This document shows positions 12,401 through 27,400 of a DNA stretch of 64,000 bases, in pieces. Within the stretch, counting starts at the first letter, position 1. The number at the start of each line of letters is the position of its first letter. This DNA is from Saccoglossus kowalevskii. Lineage: Eukaryota > Hemichordata > Enteropneusta > Harrimaniidae. Position numbers and translations under genes: made by a program. Where the stretch lies: assembly GCF_000003605.2 (NCBI RefSeq), contig NW_003106595.1, positions 215,351-279,350 of the forward strand, written 5' to 3'. The notes beneath the pieces are model-generated. The model was not told the origin of the DNA. It ran no database searches and saw nothing but the letters and a program-made list of their open reading frames with translations.

Positions 12401-15400
12401 CTCAGATATTAATCTTTGACTCAACCAAAGAGAGAAAAGCCATTTTTCATTTTTTTTTGTATTTATCCACCTCTCCTGGCTTAAGAGCAAAGAGCTGTCT
12501 TATCTCTTGGTGCTGCTTGTATGCATTTGCCTTGACCTCTGACCTGTAAATGCATTCTTATTGGGCCTTTTACCTTGGTGTACTTTGACCTCCTTTCTCT
12601 TTCTCTCCTAACTTCTCTTTAGCTCCCTCCCAAAAAAGAAATCTTTCAGAAAAAAAAAATATTGTGTGAGGAACGGAATGTTAATGACCAAAAGGCCCAG
12701 ACTCATTTTGCTATGATTCAGCCCAGACACTGTTTGCTATGATTCCGTCACTTCATCACCAGTAGATTCTGCATTTTTTTTCCACAAAATGTCTTTTTTT
12801 ACTGGAGGTCACTCCAAAAATAAACAACTACAGTATGCCATTATTGTAGCAAAGATTTGGGAGGAGGGGGGTATGACTCTCAGGGTATGATGAAGGATGG
12901 CCTGTTGGCTTGTTGCTAAGCAACTCTCTCACATCATCATCATCATCATCAACTCACTACTATACTAAGAGGGAGACTTAGGCTGCGTTATTTGTGGTAT
13001 CTTGTTTTTTTCTTATCTTCCCACATTATCAGTGTAATTTTTTCTCAGGCTACAGCTATTGCATGGTAGCTTATCTGATATTGTCAGCTAGCCGCTCATT
13101 TAAAGTGTTACTGGAATATAGACTTAGAGGTGTCTGCAGTGATCAGAACGCAGATTCACTATCGTTCATTTCCATACACCGCCACTGTACCCAACGGGAT
13201 CAGTATATACATGGAGATGAAATGGACGTATAGTAGTATACATCCTCAGATAGGATCACAGTCACTCTAATCACGCTTAGAGCTCTTTTTTGCTGTTGCT
13301 GTCGTCAGTGTTTTAAAAGAAATTACTGTTGCTACTGCTCTCTCTCTTTTTTTTTTTTATTCTGGCATAGTTTTGGTCTGTTTTCTGAACCTCCTACTTG
13401 GTTCCACCACTCGTAAACATAGGGTGTTCATTGTAAACATTTCCGATTTGTTTCACTGCTGTATCTACATCATCCATTACGATCACAACAAGCTCATAAA
13501 GTATATTTTTTTAACGAAAAAAAAAGTATGCGTTTAATTCTTAATTTTCATCTGTTTTGAATTGGATTTTTAGGGGTACGAGAAATGGTTGCTGAATCTT
13601 TTTTTTTCTTCTTTGTTTAGGTAGATAGGTGTTGGCCACTATGTTCATATTGGCATACTGCCCACATTGACACTTGTTTTATATAAGAGGGAAATATTTC
13701 TATATTATCAGGATCTCTGATATACGGCATAAATCATTACGTTTATAATAGTCAGTCTTGACACCAATGGTATGACAGTCTGATAGCACAGACAATCAGG
13801 TCAAAACATTCCTTGCTATATAGCTACTAATAATATAAGACAAGATGAAGGTGATTGGTTTAAGTTTATATGCGTACATGTACGGCTCAATTAGTATAAC
13901 TGCTCAAATTCAACCGATCAAAAAAACAAACTGTGATTGTGAAGTTATGTATTGTATGATTTATGACCAATGAATGGCAAGTACAGGTATTAACGATGCG
14001 AAATGTGTTTTTTATATTCATCAATTTGAGTGAGTAATATTTCTTCTGTCTTAACGATAGGGTTTGATTGCTGGCGTCAATTTCACGGTCACGCAATTGT
14101 TGGTAGTTTTGAATGATTCTTTGATCCTGCTCATTTAAATTTTTTTTTTTTTTTTTTTACCAAGTAAATATTATATGTGCCCCTCTAAATTGTTATAGAT
14201 TTTTTCTGATTTTTTTTTTTTTATGCATGTAGGGGGTAAGTGTTTATTTTAAACAGTTTGGGGGGTTGTAAAATATTACTACCCCTTAACTTGGTCAAAA
14301 ATCTCTTTTATACCATGTTTTCACTCTCCAAAGCATGGATCTCTAAAGGGATTTTATTATGAAAAGAGGATTTTTCTAAAATTGGAAAGAAATTTGTCTT
14401 TTTTCCTACATTTCCAAAGAACCATTCATGCAAGCTAGTATGGATGATGATTACCGTGGTCCCATTTTGTGTGAAGGACCTTAATATTGCTCTTACCTGG
14501 AATTTGTACAGCTGAGTACTGTTGCCAGAATATTGATGATATATTTCCATATTTAAAGCATACTTTCTCTCAATATATTTTGAAAACTATTTCAGGTTAA
14601 TAATTATTTAATTATAATGTTGTAGGATTTAAAAAAAAAAAGACAAAGAATTTAATTTTGTTTAAAAACGCAAATATTTCTGTACATTGAATTATCCTCC
14701 AGAAGAAAATAAAACTTTCAGTCTATACTGATTTAAATAAAGAATAAAAAAAAGTCTCTGGTTAATTTAAATAGTAAAAGCAATTTGCGACTATTGCCTA
14801 ACGAAAATGGAGACCGTTGCTTCACACATGACGTGTGCACTGAGTCTTGCTCTCTGCTTTGCACCCTTTGGACTGGCTCATCAATATTTCATCGGCAACC
14901 TCTAAATTGGATCATATAATTCTATGTTTATCAAAGAGTTGTAATGCATCATTTAACCACATGCATTTTTATAAACTAAGCAGCAAAGGAATAAATTTAT
15001 GTTTTCCCAGTCTACCTCCTGAGAGCATTTCTAGTTGATGCGTGCATTTCGCATGGTATTGATTCTCTGATACATTTCAGTAAATTTTTACGTAATAATA
15101 TGCTGAATAAAAATATATATTTATTTCTTTTTTTTTTCAATTATTCTCCCATTTCGTTAATTTTTTTTTTTACACATTTTCATTACACTTGAGAAGTTGT
15201 ACCTTTTTTTATTATCTTATTTATTTTATATTATTAAACATTTTCTGCCCTGGAATTTTAGCAAATTTGTTTGAACTGACATTTTCACTAGGTTATTGGA
15301 TTGATATTGATCCAATTCCATCCGATGATGAGCTAATCCGACTGACTAACTAATTTTTTATCTACAGAATTAAGATGAAAATTATACTCTGTGTTATTAT

Positions 15401-18400
15401 TGGCTTCAAAAAAATGGCCATGTCAATCGGGGTATTTTTACATAAATAATTTTCTGACAGAGTGAAAATTTTGACATGTTATTTTTCTTTCCAATTATGG
15501 TGGAAAATAAACACAGGTTCCATTCTAATGAAAGGGATAGGTTTACCCCAGCATTGGTTTTTCTCTTATCTGGCTTTGTCATCTATCTCTTCGGTTTCCA
15601 AATTAACTGGTAAAAAATCTCACATTTCTGCGGTATGTTCGTATTTACAGATGGTGGGGTGGATAACAGTATCGGATCAGGGGACGGTACAGGCGAAGAA
15701 GACAACGACGAAAGTAGTAAAAGACAGAAGAAACGAGGGATATTTCCAAAAGCAGCTACCAATATTATGAGGGCGTGGCTCTTCCAGCATCTTACGGTAA
15801 ATTTATATTTATTAATTAATTGTTCATAAAAATAATTAAAATACCATAACCATAACCGGTGTTTCCTGCCACCCCCTGCCATGTCCTACACCTCCCGTTC
15901 TCTCTCCCCCCCCCCCCCCACATTTGCATACACATTCTCCATATCTAGAGCCTTGTTATGTCAATTTCACGATGATATACCAAAATGAATAATTGCTTCT
16001 GATTTTTTTGTGTGTACAAATTTTACATAAGCTTATTAGTGTAAGCATAAACTCGCTTTATTATGTCAAAGTAACATTTTTTTATGCTCTAAATTAGGTT
16101 ATATATTTTCATAATTCTATTGCATGGGTACACAAATAAATTTCAGTGAGTGATTATGGTTTCCGTATTAAGATATTGACTCTCGGTCTTAACCTATTGG
16201 TTAAAAAAATCGAGGTGGTAGGGGTGTCAAGCAAAGGCAATCCAGGCACACAAAAAAACATTGCTCTTGGCAGTGTGTCTACAGACAATACATTTTTTTT
16301 TTTCAATCCTTGTAAAAGATGAGACAATGTGTTTTAAAATAGTGGGAAACTCTTATAGGTTATGTGTTATGTGCCGCACTGTACCTGACGAAACTCAGTC
16401 TCCTGACACTACTTCACAGCATCAAGAGAATTTGCCCATAACGGAATTCACAGTGTTGTCGTTCATCGGTTGTTGTGTTCGACTAGCGTTGGAGGACAGA
16501 ACAACCACCAACCATTATGCAATTTGGCAGCGGTGATCTCCTGACCTCTGCCACATTGATTTATGATGCTAAACTCTCCGTGCAATTGGCCCTGTGTACA
16601 GCCAGAGCAGACAGCTGCCAGGTTAGACAAATTTATTGCATGTTGTTCGCCAGGGTCTCCCTTCATGGAATAAAATTTGTTGGTTAAATATTTTTTTTTT
16701 TGCATTTAATTTAAACAGGTGCTAATTTTGTGATGTTTTTCGGCTAAAAAATTCCGGAAAATGAAAAAAGGAAACACCGGCGCTTCCTTCATAATTGTCA
16801 AGTCTATTCGTGTATCATTTTTGTATTGTGTGAAACACTCAAATTACTACAGCTAAAGTTCTTTCACTTCAGCATGCAGGAAAACCCGGTGAAATTGCTC
16901 TCTCTCTCTTGAAAAGTATCTGCAGATGAATATACTGCTTCAAACGCATTCACGGAATGTCTTGGCAGCAGTTCCGATTACCTTTCTAAAAAAGTTCATA
17001 AAGGAAACTAAGTGTTTTTTATCTATAAATCACATGACATTTCATACAAATGTGGAAAGAGAGAAAAAAAATTGTTATTGTCGCTTGGTTATATATTGCC
17101 ATTTCAATCTCTGACTTGAGATTCAAAAAGAAACTATATTTGCCTCAGAATTCCTGTGAAATTGCCTTGGGGTAGCCATTTTGTTTTGTGCTAGTTTCTA
17201 CAAATGATTATATCCCGTTATAAAGTCAACACAAAATTACTATTTTACTGGCAATTTTGTCATTTATATCATTGCAGATAATTTCTAAATGACAGCAATT
17301 ATGGCATATTCTCTCTTTTAGCCTGTCAACGAATTTGAAAGCAAGTCCATTTTGGAGTGAATTTCATCCTATGAAATGCTGAAAATTGTACCTGGGGTTT
17401 GGCTTGTAAATGACATAATAAGCAAAAAGGATTTTAAAAAATAATCAATCACTCAGGCAGATTTGACGACTATTTATTAAGAATATCGGCAATACATTTC
17501 CCAAACAACTTTCAAGTTTATTAGCTATAGCAAAGGTGTACAATTCACGTAGTTGGGACAATCCTACCAAACACGTATTTGAAATAAATATGATTTAAAA
17601 AAAAAAATATATAATATTTTTAGTGCTCCCTCAATGAGAAGATTCTTGGATCGGTAAAATGGAAACATGTGTACATTTCATACTCTTTTCATGTGAAAAA
17701 AAAAAAAAAGGAGATCTTGTCTGTGATGCTAAGTGAAACATACACAGTACCGACTTATAAACATGTGTGTGACTTTATAAATGATAGTTTTCAATGTATA
17801 ATGCATCAAATATGACAACTGCTTTTGCTGCAGTATTGTGCTGTTTACGCTCCATATGGTCACTGTATAATAGCCTTTACTGCAATTTTACCATTCCAAA
17901 TCCCCTCTATTTAGATGAACTCTATAGTTGCTTAAGATTTCAGGCAATATAGGTAGGATGCAAAGCTGGTCACTAAAAATAATATGGTCAGCAATTTTTA
18001 TTTTTGGTCATCCATTATATTTTTTCATTAGCTAAAAATATTTTATAATATTTCTTTCCATTCACATCAGCTCATTGGTCTTGAATATATTGATATTTTG
18101 AAAAACTATGAATATATTTTTTTTTTTCATTTAGTTTAACTAGGGGCTTCAATAGCTTGGTAATTCAGTTTTTAATTTCATCATTTATTATTGCAAAGAG
18201 GGTTTTTAGATGCGACAAGTGTTACCATGGTGATGAAATTTTGTAGGGTATAAATATGAGAACGCCATCAATCAAGTATCTCATAATCATAATAATATTA
18301 TAATTTAGCTTCCCTCACTGGCCTCTACCAGAAGCAGTGAGCTTTGGAGGTGTCTTGCTTTAATTGCTCAGTTTTGTGTTAAGGAATACGGTAATTTGAA

Positions 18401-21400
18401 ATAATGGTTGAAAGGGTCTGAAATTCTGGGGATTAAATAATTAAAGATACTTTGGTTAATCATGTGGTTTGCTCGTGGTGCAATGACTCCAGTCGGGAAG
18501 ACGTACGTACATAGTATTACAGAATATTCGTATTTAGGAACTTTTGGGCAGCATTAACAAAAAATTTAACTAAACAAGAAAACAGTTATTTGTTTTCATT
18601 GCTGAGTGATTGACTGCATGTAAACGAGAAGAAAAAAATGAAATATTACCCCTACCCTGATAAAGTATTTTTATTGACTGTTTGTTTGTTGGTAATACCA
18701 CCTGTAAAAAGTGACAGACCTGACTTATAAATCATGTGACCCTCAAAGGTTAGCCAATTCGAGAATCCGGGTCTTCAGGAGTTAAAACAGTGTTTCAGTA
18801 GAGGACACTTGTTGTAGCCGAGACTGTATTGACACAGGAAAGGTGCAGATTAACCCAATTGTGTGTGTGTGTGTGTGTGTGGACACTACATTAGTACCTA
18901 TGTACATGTGTTGTGTTTTTTCCACCAAGTAGTCAGTGAGAGACAATAGGCCGCTGTTTAATTGATGAGGCACAACCACCACAAATCAGTCTGGACTAAC
19001 AGCAATGTGTAAACAAGGCTAAACAAGTATGTTTATTTTTGAAGGATAACAGGTTCCCAACAAGACGTATAAATCACAACTTGAGTTAACACTTTAAGTG
19101 CTGCTTGAATAGAAAAAGTGATTGAAAAAGCTCATTATACCGAAATAAATGATTTTCACCCTTACCTATACTAGTAATTTTTTATATTCCCTGTGCATTG
19201 TTTTTTGTTTATTCTTCTCCTACATGTCACATTTGAAGTAATCGGCACATTTCAACGGACAATGTAAAGATTTTTTCACATTTCCACCACCACCACCAAC
19301 ATCAGCTCCTTTCACTTCTTTCAAAATCCCCTAATTTTTAATGCATTGTTCAATGAAAAATTTGTTTTAAATTTAAAATAGTAGTTTCAACACTCAACTA
19401 TTGTCCCATTTTTCTCTCAATTCTAAGCCAAATTTAATTAACTAATTTGGATTTGTTATTGTATATGAAAAAGTGATTATGACCCCCCCCCCCCCCAAAT
19501 TTAATACTGTACATTGCTGAAACAAAACTTCCTCTTTGTGTCAAAACTTTTCTCACCCAAGCTATCCTCCTATCCAAACCGAAAGGGCGACTTCGTCTTC
19601 GGTTCAACTCTTTTTCTTGCCTGAGACATCTTGTCCTAGCCAAAAAGTCTGCCACTTTCTGGTCAACCTCTTTTTTTTTTGCCAGAGACCAAAATGTCAG
19701 CTTTGTCGTTGTGTCAACACTTTTTCTTACCCGAGCCATACCATCCTAACCTGAAAGTCTTAATCGGAATGAGCTGCACACACCGTCCAATTTGCATGCT
19801 TAATCTACTATGTCTAATTCGCTAATTCGGCAAGGATGACAAACTCATCTCTCGAGCCGCCGAGAGAATGGAGTGTGTCTTTATCAACTCTCGGGGGACC
19901 TACAAGTTCATTGTGCCTTCGCCAGTGCTGTGGCATTTCCTAACAAGCCATAATGCTAAGCGGTGACTGATGAAAAATTCATCACAGTATTTGAAATGTG
20001 GAGAAAGAAAAAAAAAACTTCCCTAGCTGGCTGTTATTAATATTTTAAACTGTATTCATATATTCTCCAAAAGTCTCTGTATTTGATAATTGTTTTGAAA
20101 GTCGTTGAGATCTCTGGCTGTTTTCTTTTCATTTTTTGTTGTCATCTTTCAGACTGACCTTCCCACTAAAACAACCCTAATGTTTTTTCATAGCCAATAA
20201 GAGTATAAGCCGTTTTGCTTTTAGAATTTAATCTTTTGTTGAACTAGAAACATAAACACATGGTATAACAGTTACTTTGTTTTGTACTTTGACTTTGTTT
20301 ATTCAGAAAGTCAAGTTGAGGAGAAGAAAAAAACTATGGCCTTCTTGATTCCTTTTATACTACTTTGCATGGATTGAAGGACTATCTAGTCATATAATTT
20401 AACATGAATCTGCTAATGTCTAGCGAATGGAAATCATTGTGTTTTGCCCATCATTTATTTTTAGTAGTCGTTCAGATCATTTTAGGATACAATTAATGGG
20501 AATTCTCCCTACTTTAGGATCGTGATTTAAGGCCATCAGTTGAAATTGATTGTTTCTTTGACATTGTTAAGAAAGACAAAAGTTCAAGTTTACATTGATT
20601 TTCATGTGTAAATATTTGTTTACAAAATTATTTCTCTGATTCAAATTTTTGAATGTTTAGGATTTTGCAAAGTTAATATTTTAAAATTATTTTAAAAATG
20701 AAAAAGTATTTGTTGTTGCATATGTTACATACATTAATTGTTACTGTATTAACATATTGTACTTTGATAAATAACAGAGTTGTTTTATAATTGCAATGTT
20801 CCACTTTTGTGCTCTTACATTAGAGAATGCTGTATACTTTTTCAAATCAATTGTTATACTATGTATTAGATGTAACTTAGTTAATGACAACAAGTCAATT
20901 TTTCCCATTCTTCAAAAATGACAAACAGTATTTTAAGAGTTATCAGTGAAGAAATTTTACCTCATTGTCCAGGGCTTTCTTTAATTAAATGATATAAAAT
21001 AACTTTTCAAAAAGACACTTTTTCTGTTTGTGCTACTGTTTGTGCTACATTATCGTGGACTGATTTATTACAATTATTACCACAGTTGCTTCAATAAGAT
21101 ATACCCAGTTACTGACACTAAAACCAAATCTCCTCCTGATACTCCACCCCAGCTCCCTTAAATATGCATCCTGAAAGTCCATATTAGTTAATTGAATTGA
21201 AAACATTTGCTAACCGTAAGGTATATACACACAGATACACATCTGAAATTCACATATGCTCTTTCCCACATACTAACATCAATTGTGAGGTCTGTAAAAA
21301 ACATTTTAATTGTGGATTTACTGTCCTTTAATTAAGATGCTAATTGACCTATAATAGCTCGATTAATAGGACGACAGGAAAGCCACTTGGCAGTTTACTG

Positions 21401-24400
21401 CTTCTGCAACCAAAGTATAATTTATTTCACACTCAAAAAAGGGCGGGTGTCCTGCATATTTGAATGGTTCTATGAGAATTATTCTCTCTGTGTAAAGACA
21501 ACTATAAAAAGTTGTTTACTGGCAAAAATAGAACGCCTAAAAATAACAAGTGTCTGATGGTGAATGGTTTGTTTTCAAAGCAGTCAGTTAGTCAGCGTAT
21601 GATTTTTGACACAAATCAGGAGCTTAACCTAAATCCCCTATTCAGGGCAGTTTTCATGATCTGAACGACTCGCCATTGATTGGGCTCCGATTTGCATTGA
21701 AAACGATTTGTTGTCTACATCCCAACTTTCCTTTCATTCAGATCTTTCCATACAAAACTCTAAAAGTAACACTTATTGATTGAGGTCGCCTGGTTTGGTG
21801 GATTTTAACGTTATTCTGCACGACAACAAAGCATTTTTTTTTTTCTAATCCCCATTTTCACTGTGTCTTTTGTTCATTTTTATAGCACCCCTACCCTTCA
21901 GAAGAACAGAAAAAACAATTAGCCCAAGATACTGGTCTAACTATTCTGCAAGTCAATAACTGGTAAGGCCGATTCACTCTTTGTCTTTTTTGTTTTCATT
22001 CCTGTGTATTTTTCCTTTCTCAGGGTTGAGTCTTATTGCACTATGAATGAATCAGTGGTGCAGGGGGACACTAAAACTTTTTAACGTTGTATATGTGTGT
22101 GTATTTTCTTATTCAGTTCTATTTTTTTTTAATCTGTTGTAATTACTGTCAACGAAAGCTTTAATTGGACCATAAAAATAGAAAAAAAGTGTCGTCATGC
22201 CATTAAATTTTGTCAATCCGACATTTGGTTGTGTCCGTACGCATGAGTAGACTCAAAGCTTTTACAACTGAGCTTTTCACTTTATCTTCTTTTTACTTTA
22301 ATTTTGAATGAAAGTGAGTGAGGAAGAGATTGTAGCATTGAATGCCAGCAATGTAAAACGCTGAATACTATTATATAGTGGCTGTAAATGTATTTGACAG
22401 TTTTGTCAATGACAACAAATTTAAAAAAAAAAATTGCATCGAAGATTTTTCATGTTTCAGTTATAACATTCAAAAACAGAGTCTATCCTGAAACGTATCC
22501 ATCACAAAGTGTGCGGAATTCACCTCCTTATTGCGTTTTCCATTTGAAGTTTGATACTTAAATTGCAAATTGGTTCTTATTTTAAAAGGGGGTTCAGTGA
22601 GTTTAAGTTAGAGAAATGATCTAAGTTTGTTGCCCTGGTTGTTCCTGTGAGTCCCAAGTGTATAACTGAAATGACATGTCATGATTGATGTTTATGGTGG
22701 AAGGCTACATTCTCTTCTGGTATGTCTGCTATGACACAAGTAGATATCCCTGAGTGGGCTCACCGATTACAAAAAAAAAAAAAATGCCAGTTTCATCTAA
22801 CTATAATTAAACAACTTTCTGGGCAAGTGATTTCATCTTTACATATGGTTATTAGCAGTTGACAAGGATTGCATCACAGTCTTGTGAATTTTCATGTAGT
22901 CCTGTTTTTAAAAGCAGAGGTTTTTTTTGGGGGGGGGTTGTTATTAGAAGGTGGGGGTTTTACCATTCATTTTAATGAAGGAAGCCAGTACGGAAGTCAA
23001 ATTTGTTGTTAAAGGGAAATATCTTGGGTTTCATGCGCTAATGTGGCGGAGTTTTGAATTTCCTCAGGGCTGGGGGATGAGCTGGAGACTACTGTCATTA
23101 AAAGGACACCAGATACAAGCCAAAAACCTATTTGTAGACATATACTCAAGGTCAGCCAAGCTAATGTGAGTCTGGCAGTGCTCCCCTCTTTAATTACATA
23201 CTTAGAAATTTCTAGATTCAGCTGGAGCGTGGATGATTAAATTGTTCCCCCTCTATGTTGGTGGAAATTCTTCCAATGATATGATCCTAACTACTCCCGC
23301 TAAATTTAGATATTTGGTTGTTAATGTGTTTTAAGAAACACTGGCAAGTATTGTTATGATTAGATTCTAATCACGTTTCCTTTTAACCCCAACCAGTTTA
23401 TGAATCTGAAATTGCATTTGGTAAATTGGTAGTTTATTTTGTGTGGTTGTGCATGATCCTAAAGATTTATTTTTATTTTTTTATGGTTGTGACCACTTGA
23501 ATAAATTTGATCTCACTTTGCCTACTTCAGTTATCATAAAATTATTAACACTTTTAAATATTTGAATTTATGATGTGTTTGCTAAACATTTTATGAGGGG
23601 GGAAAAAAGTGTCTCTGTGTTATTTGTTTGCAGCAGACATTATAAATATATTCTCCAGTGTGTTCTGTCATTTGAGGGAGGCGGAGCAAAGGTGGGAATT
23701 CCTGTCCCAACAGAGCTCAACTTCTAGGCGAGTAGTGATGACAGAGAAAGTGTGGGACTCAGTGGCAGGCAAGCTGATACTACACAGTTCTTTGACAAGG
23801 CAACTGTTTTGGGTGTCACTTTCATTGTTAGACTGGTGGATTTCACAAGAATAGCTGTGTCATCCTACAATTCTGTCCTGTCAGTCACAATGTCATGGGG
23901 GCGTTCGCGACACCGTAGGTGCTCTTTAGAATTAAAAAAAAAGAGCAACTTGTTTCAAAAGTGTGGTTAAATCACCTACTGTAATCGAAACACTCGAGAG
24001 TAATGGAAAGAGAGTAAAAGAACTTTGCAAAAACGGTGCTCGATAATGTGAGAAAAGCAAATCCCTGAAGTTTGAACGATTTGATCAGTCCTGTTAACTA
24101 GCCAACTATTATAAACGCTTATACCATGTGCTACATCACAGTGGTGGAATGTGCCAACAAACTATCAAACATGTTGTCACAATGATGCAATTGGGGGGGG
24201 GATGTTAAAAATCATTGACACCTCTGTGCTATTTACAGTGATGATTTCTTCTCGATTTCATTGGATAACTTCTTTATTGAGAGTGTTAGTGGTATATTTT
24301 TCAGCAGGTTACACCATGCTATGGCATTAAGAGTGAAAAAAAAGCATGTGTTGAATTGTGGTGCCATTTAATGCTAATTTTATGGTTGTACCACACTACA

Positions 24401-27400
24401 CCAGCCAAGCGAATGATTAATGAGGCCAAGTCTCTGACAGGCTTTGGGGGTATTGTAATTTCCACCATCTGAAAGCAGTGAGTGCACTAGCAGCAGATAC
24501 CCGCTGTACTTTGCACTAGTTTTTACCAACAATTAAATGGGAAAGTATGCTTTTATTGATATCCCTCCAACTCTGTCCTATAAACTTTCTATCTGTTTGT
24601 AATTTGCTCTCCATGGCATTTTCAGCAATCTGAATCAACAAAATTCCATTCACACCACAGATGGGAGGGAAAAGAAAAAAAACAAAATCCAGAAAGTGTT
24701 GGCGACCATAGTAACTGTCAGTCTTATAATGCATGAAGTGGTTTTCCTTGATTTATCATAAATCATTTTTGAGTGTTGCCACTGCCACCACGAGAAAACC
24801 CCACTCTGGTTTTATGTTATGTTTAACGAGAACTTGATGAAAGTATGTGTCCAATTTGGCTGCTGGGGTGATTCCAGTTTTACAGCCATGTCACTCTCTT
24901 GATAGTGAGATGACAACTGTAGACTAGTGCCTCCCATCCCTCACTAAATGCATCCACCCCCTTTTGTAAAAGAGATTCCTGATAGCTGCCTCTCAAGTGA
25001 CTGTGAGAGTGTCCTTGTCCAGGCTGTAAATTGTGTCTTAGAATAATTAATTTGCTGGCTATTCAGATAGAAGCTTATGTCAACAGTTGAGAGTTATTTT
25101 CTATGCTAAGTAGGTTTACAGTAAGAGACTGTACCAGGAGCCGATATTGCTCCATCTGGAGGAGCTTACTGCATATTCATGAGAGGGGTGTGTTTGTTTA
25201 TTGCTTTTCATTTGGACCTCCAACTACTTTCCTGTGCAACTGTAATGTAGTGGCTAAACAAACAGGCTAGCTAGCTTGCCTATACCTACAGAGGATAAAT
25301 GTACAGCCAGCTATAATGTAGAGTAAAGTTTCTGGTGCTATATCATGGCTGAAAGGCATGCCTCTCCAAGTGAAAGGTCACTCCTGAGTCTCCATCACTA
25401 CAGATAGTGATGGCTATGACAAAATTGTTATTTTAATAGTTATGATTAAAACAAACATAGGTGTGAATGAATAGAGAAAATCTCCATGAAAATTGCTCAA
25501 CTATGTAACTCTGTTACTCTAAAGCTTAATTCTTTCTGGAGGTTAATGTGTAAACATGCCTTTCCTTTGAAAGAAGTTACTATGATGGAATAGTCAGAAA
25601 AAATGGTGATGATTCCTCTTTTTTCACACCGACCCTCTTTGCATGGCAAATGCTAGCTATAATATTTTGCAACATTTCCGTGGGAATGCTGCTTTGAATT
25701 CCGGGGGCCCGCTAAGCTTAGAGTAGCGCTAGGACACGGTACTAAGTGCCATTGACTTGTGCCCCAGCCTCTGTGTATGTAATGCAAACAGGCATGTTTG
25801 CGTTTGGGAACTTGGATGGTAGGTCGTGCCAGTGAACCATTGTACTGAGCGGGATTAATACTGAGGCCGTTATTGTCCCAATAAATCGCAGAAACTAATA
25901 AGTGGAATTGATCCTAGTGTCAAAGAAAGGGAGTATGTTTGCCCTAGTAGGAGTTAGCACAACAGCAGAATAAACTTTTCAAGAAGGCCAGGCAACCCGA
26001 TCTGAGATCACTTCATCATTCCAGAGTGTGTGCTTTGTGCGGTGCTTGGTACTAACGACTGTTTTATACTTGTCAGGTACTGCTAAAGAAGGTGGGTGGC
26101 TAAAATGCTCAAAAGTGTGCTTTAAGTAGGGAGTACTCTTTGAATGCCTAGACATTATTAATCCACTATACAACCCTGTCTTGACCTGCCTATCCATGGC
26201 CTCGTCCATATCATTTGCGTTACGCAGTTGAAAAAAATGTGAGATCATAGTATTCTTAACAAAGCACTTTGGGATAATAATTAAAAAATGTCATTAAACA
26301 AATTGTGGATGGATCATATCAATAAATGAAATATAAATTGTTTTGGGGTAGCCTCTTCAGGGAACAGCCATCAGAGAGAGGCTCTGATTGGCTGAGAAAA
26401 TCATCTTTTAGAAGAGGCTTCAAATTTTGTTGTTGTTTTTCATAAATAAACTTTATCAGATTTCTTCTGTGGTTAGTCACAACTTAATACTATGACGAAA
26501 GTATAATAGTATGTTTTTCCGTGAAAATGTACAAGTGTATAATGCATTTTCTTGCTGTAAAAAAAAAAAAAAAAAAGATTAAGAAGAAAAAAGTTGTCAC
26601 TAACCATAATTGGTCAGTCAAATCGGTTGATGTGTAGCCGAGGGTCCAGTTGGACAAAAGACCAATTAGAGACTGCTGCCAGATTGTGAGCGAATCACCA
26701 CAGACTGTCTGTGCCAAGTTGGTAAAGCCAGACAGTAGTAATGAGACATAGTTAACAGAGCAACAATTAGACAAATCCGTTGACGAGTCATTCATTTAAT
26801 GCTTGGCTTGAGATAATAGCCTTTATGATATATATATAATATATATAAAAAATAAGTAAAGTCAAAACTTTTGGTGGAAACACTTTTATGTGACTGATTA
26901 CTGAATCAAGCTATAGGGAATGGTCTAAGTGCTTTTTCCACCCATGCAGGTGTGCATGGCTGGTGTAGAGTTGACACTCGTGCTCAATTTGATCGCTGCA
27001 TTCTCATAAAGCAAGCCCAAACTGCTTCAAGAGTAATGACAGCCTATAATTATGAGCTTTAGTGTAAAGTGCGCTTAAAGACGTCTACAATTGCAGATAC
27101 AATTAGTCAGAGAAAAGGAGTAAAATGCCATTTCAAAAAAAAAAAAAGTTGAATAGTTACAGAAAAGAAATGTATAGTCCATCCTTATAAGTCCGAGCAT
27201 TGGTTACCATAGTGACTCCCAGGGGTAGATAAACAGTAATAGATTCACCTTCCCTAAGAGGAGAAAGTGTGTAGTCACTTTGTACTTGATAGGCACAATA
27301 TGGTCATCTTTGGGAATAGTTGCAACATTTTTGTACAAAGTTTCTTTTTTCTCAATTTGTTATAGTTGAGCTGAAATGTTGTTTCATTTCATTTTCAACA

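Larger units (their letters stand above)
5939..15650 (+). other. Meis intron B-C (9.7 kb)
   Basis: Large AT-rich intron with no coding exon seen. It contains the DR1 cluster (12390-12591), a 26-bp tandem duplication (12695-12746), a CAT repeat (12932-12950), a 19-T run (14140-14158) and a triplicated 10-mer ending TTGCC (9621-9650). The block 10420-10640 is of higher complexity and is a possible conserved element, which is an inference only. Confidence 0.85.
15797..21885 (+). other. Meis intron C-D (6.1 kb)
   Basis: AT-rich intron. It holds two 14-C runs (15906-15919 and 19483-19496), a GT microsatellite (18861-18881), a degenerate tandem repeat (19531-19760) and a duplicated 12-mer (21024-21047). 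No coding exon is seen. Confidence 0.85.
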
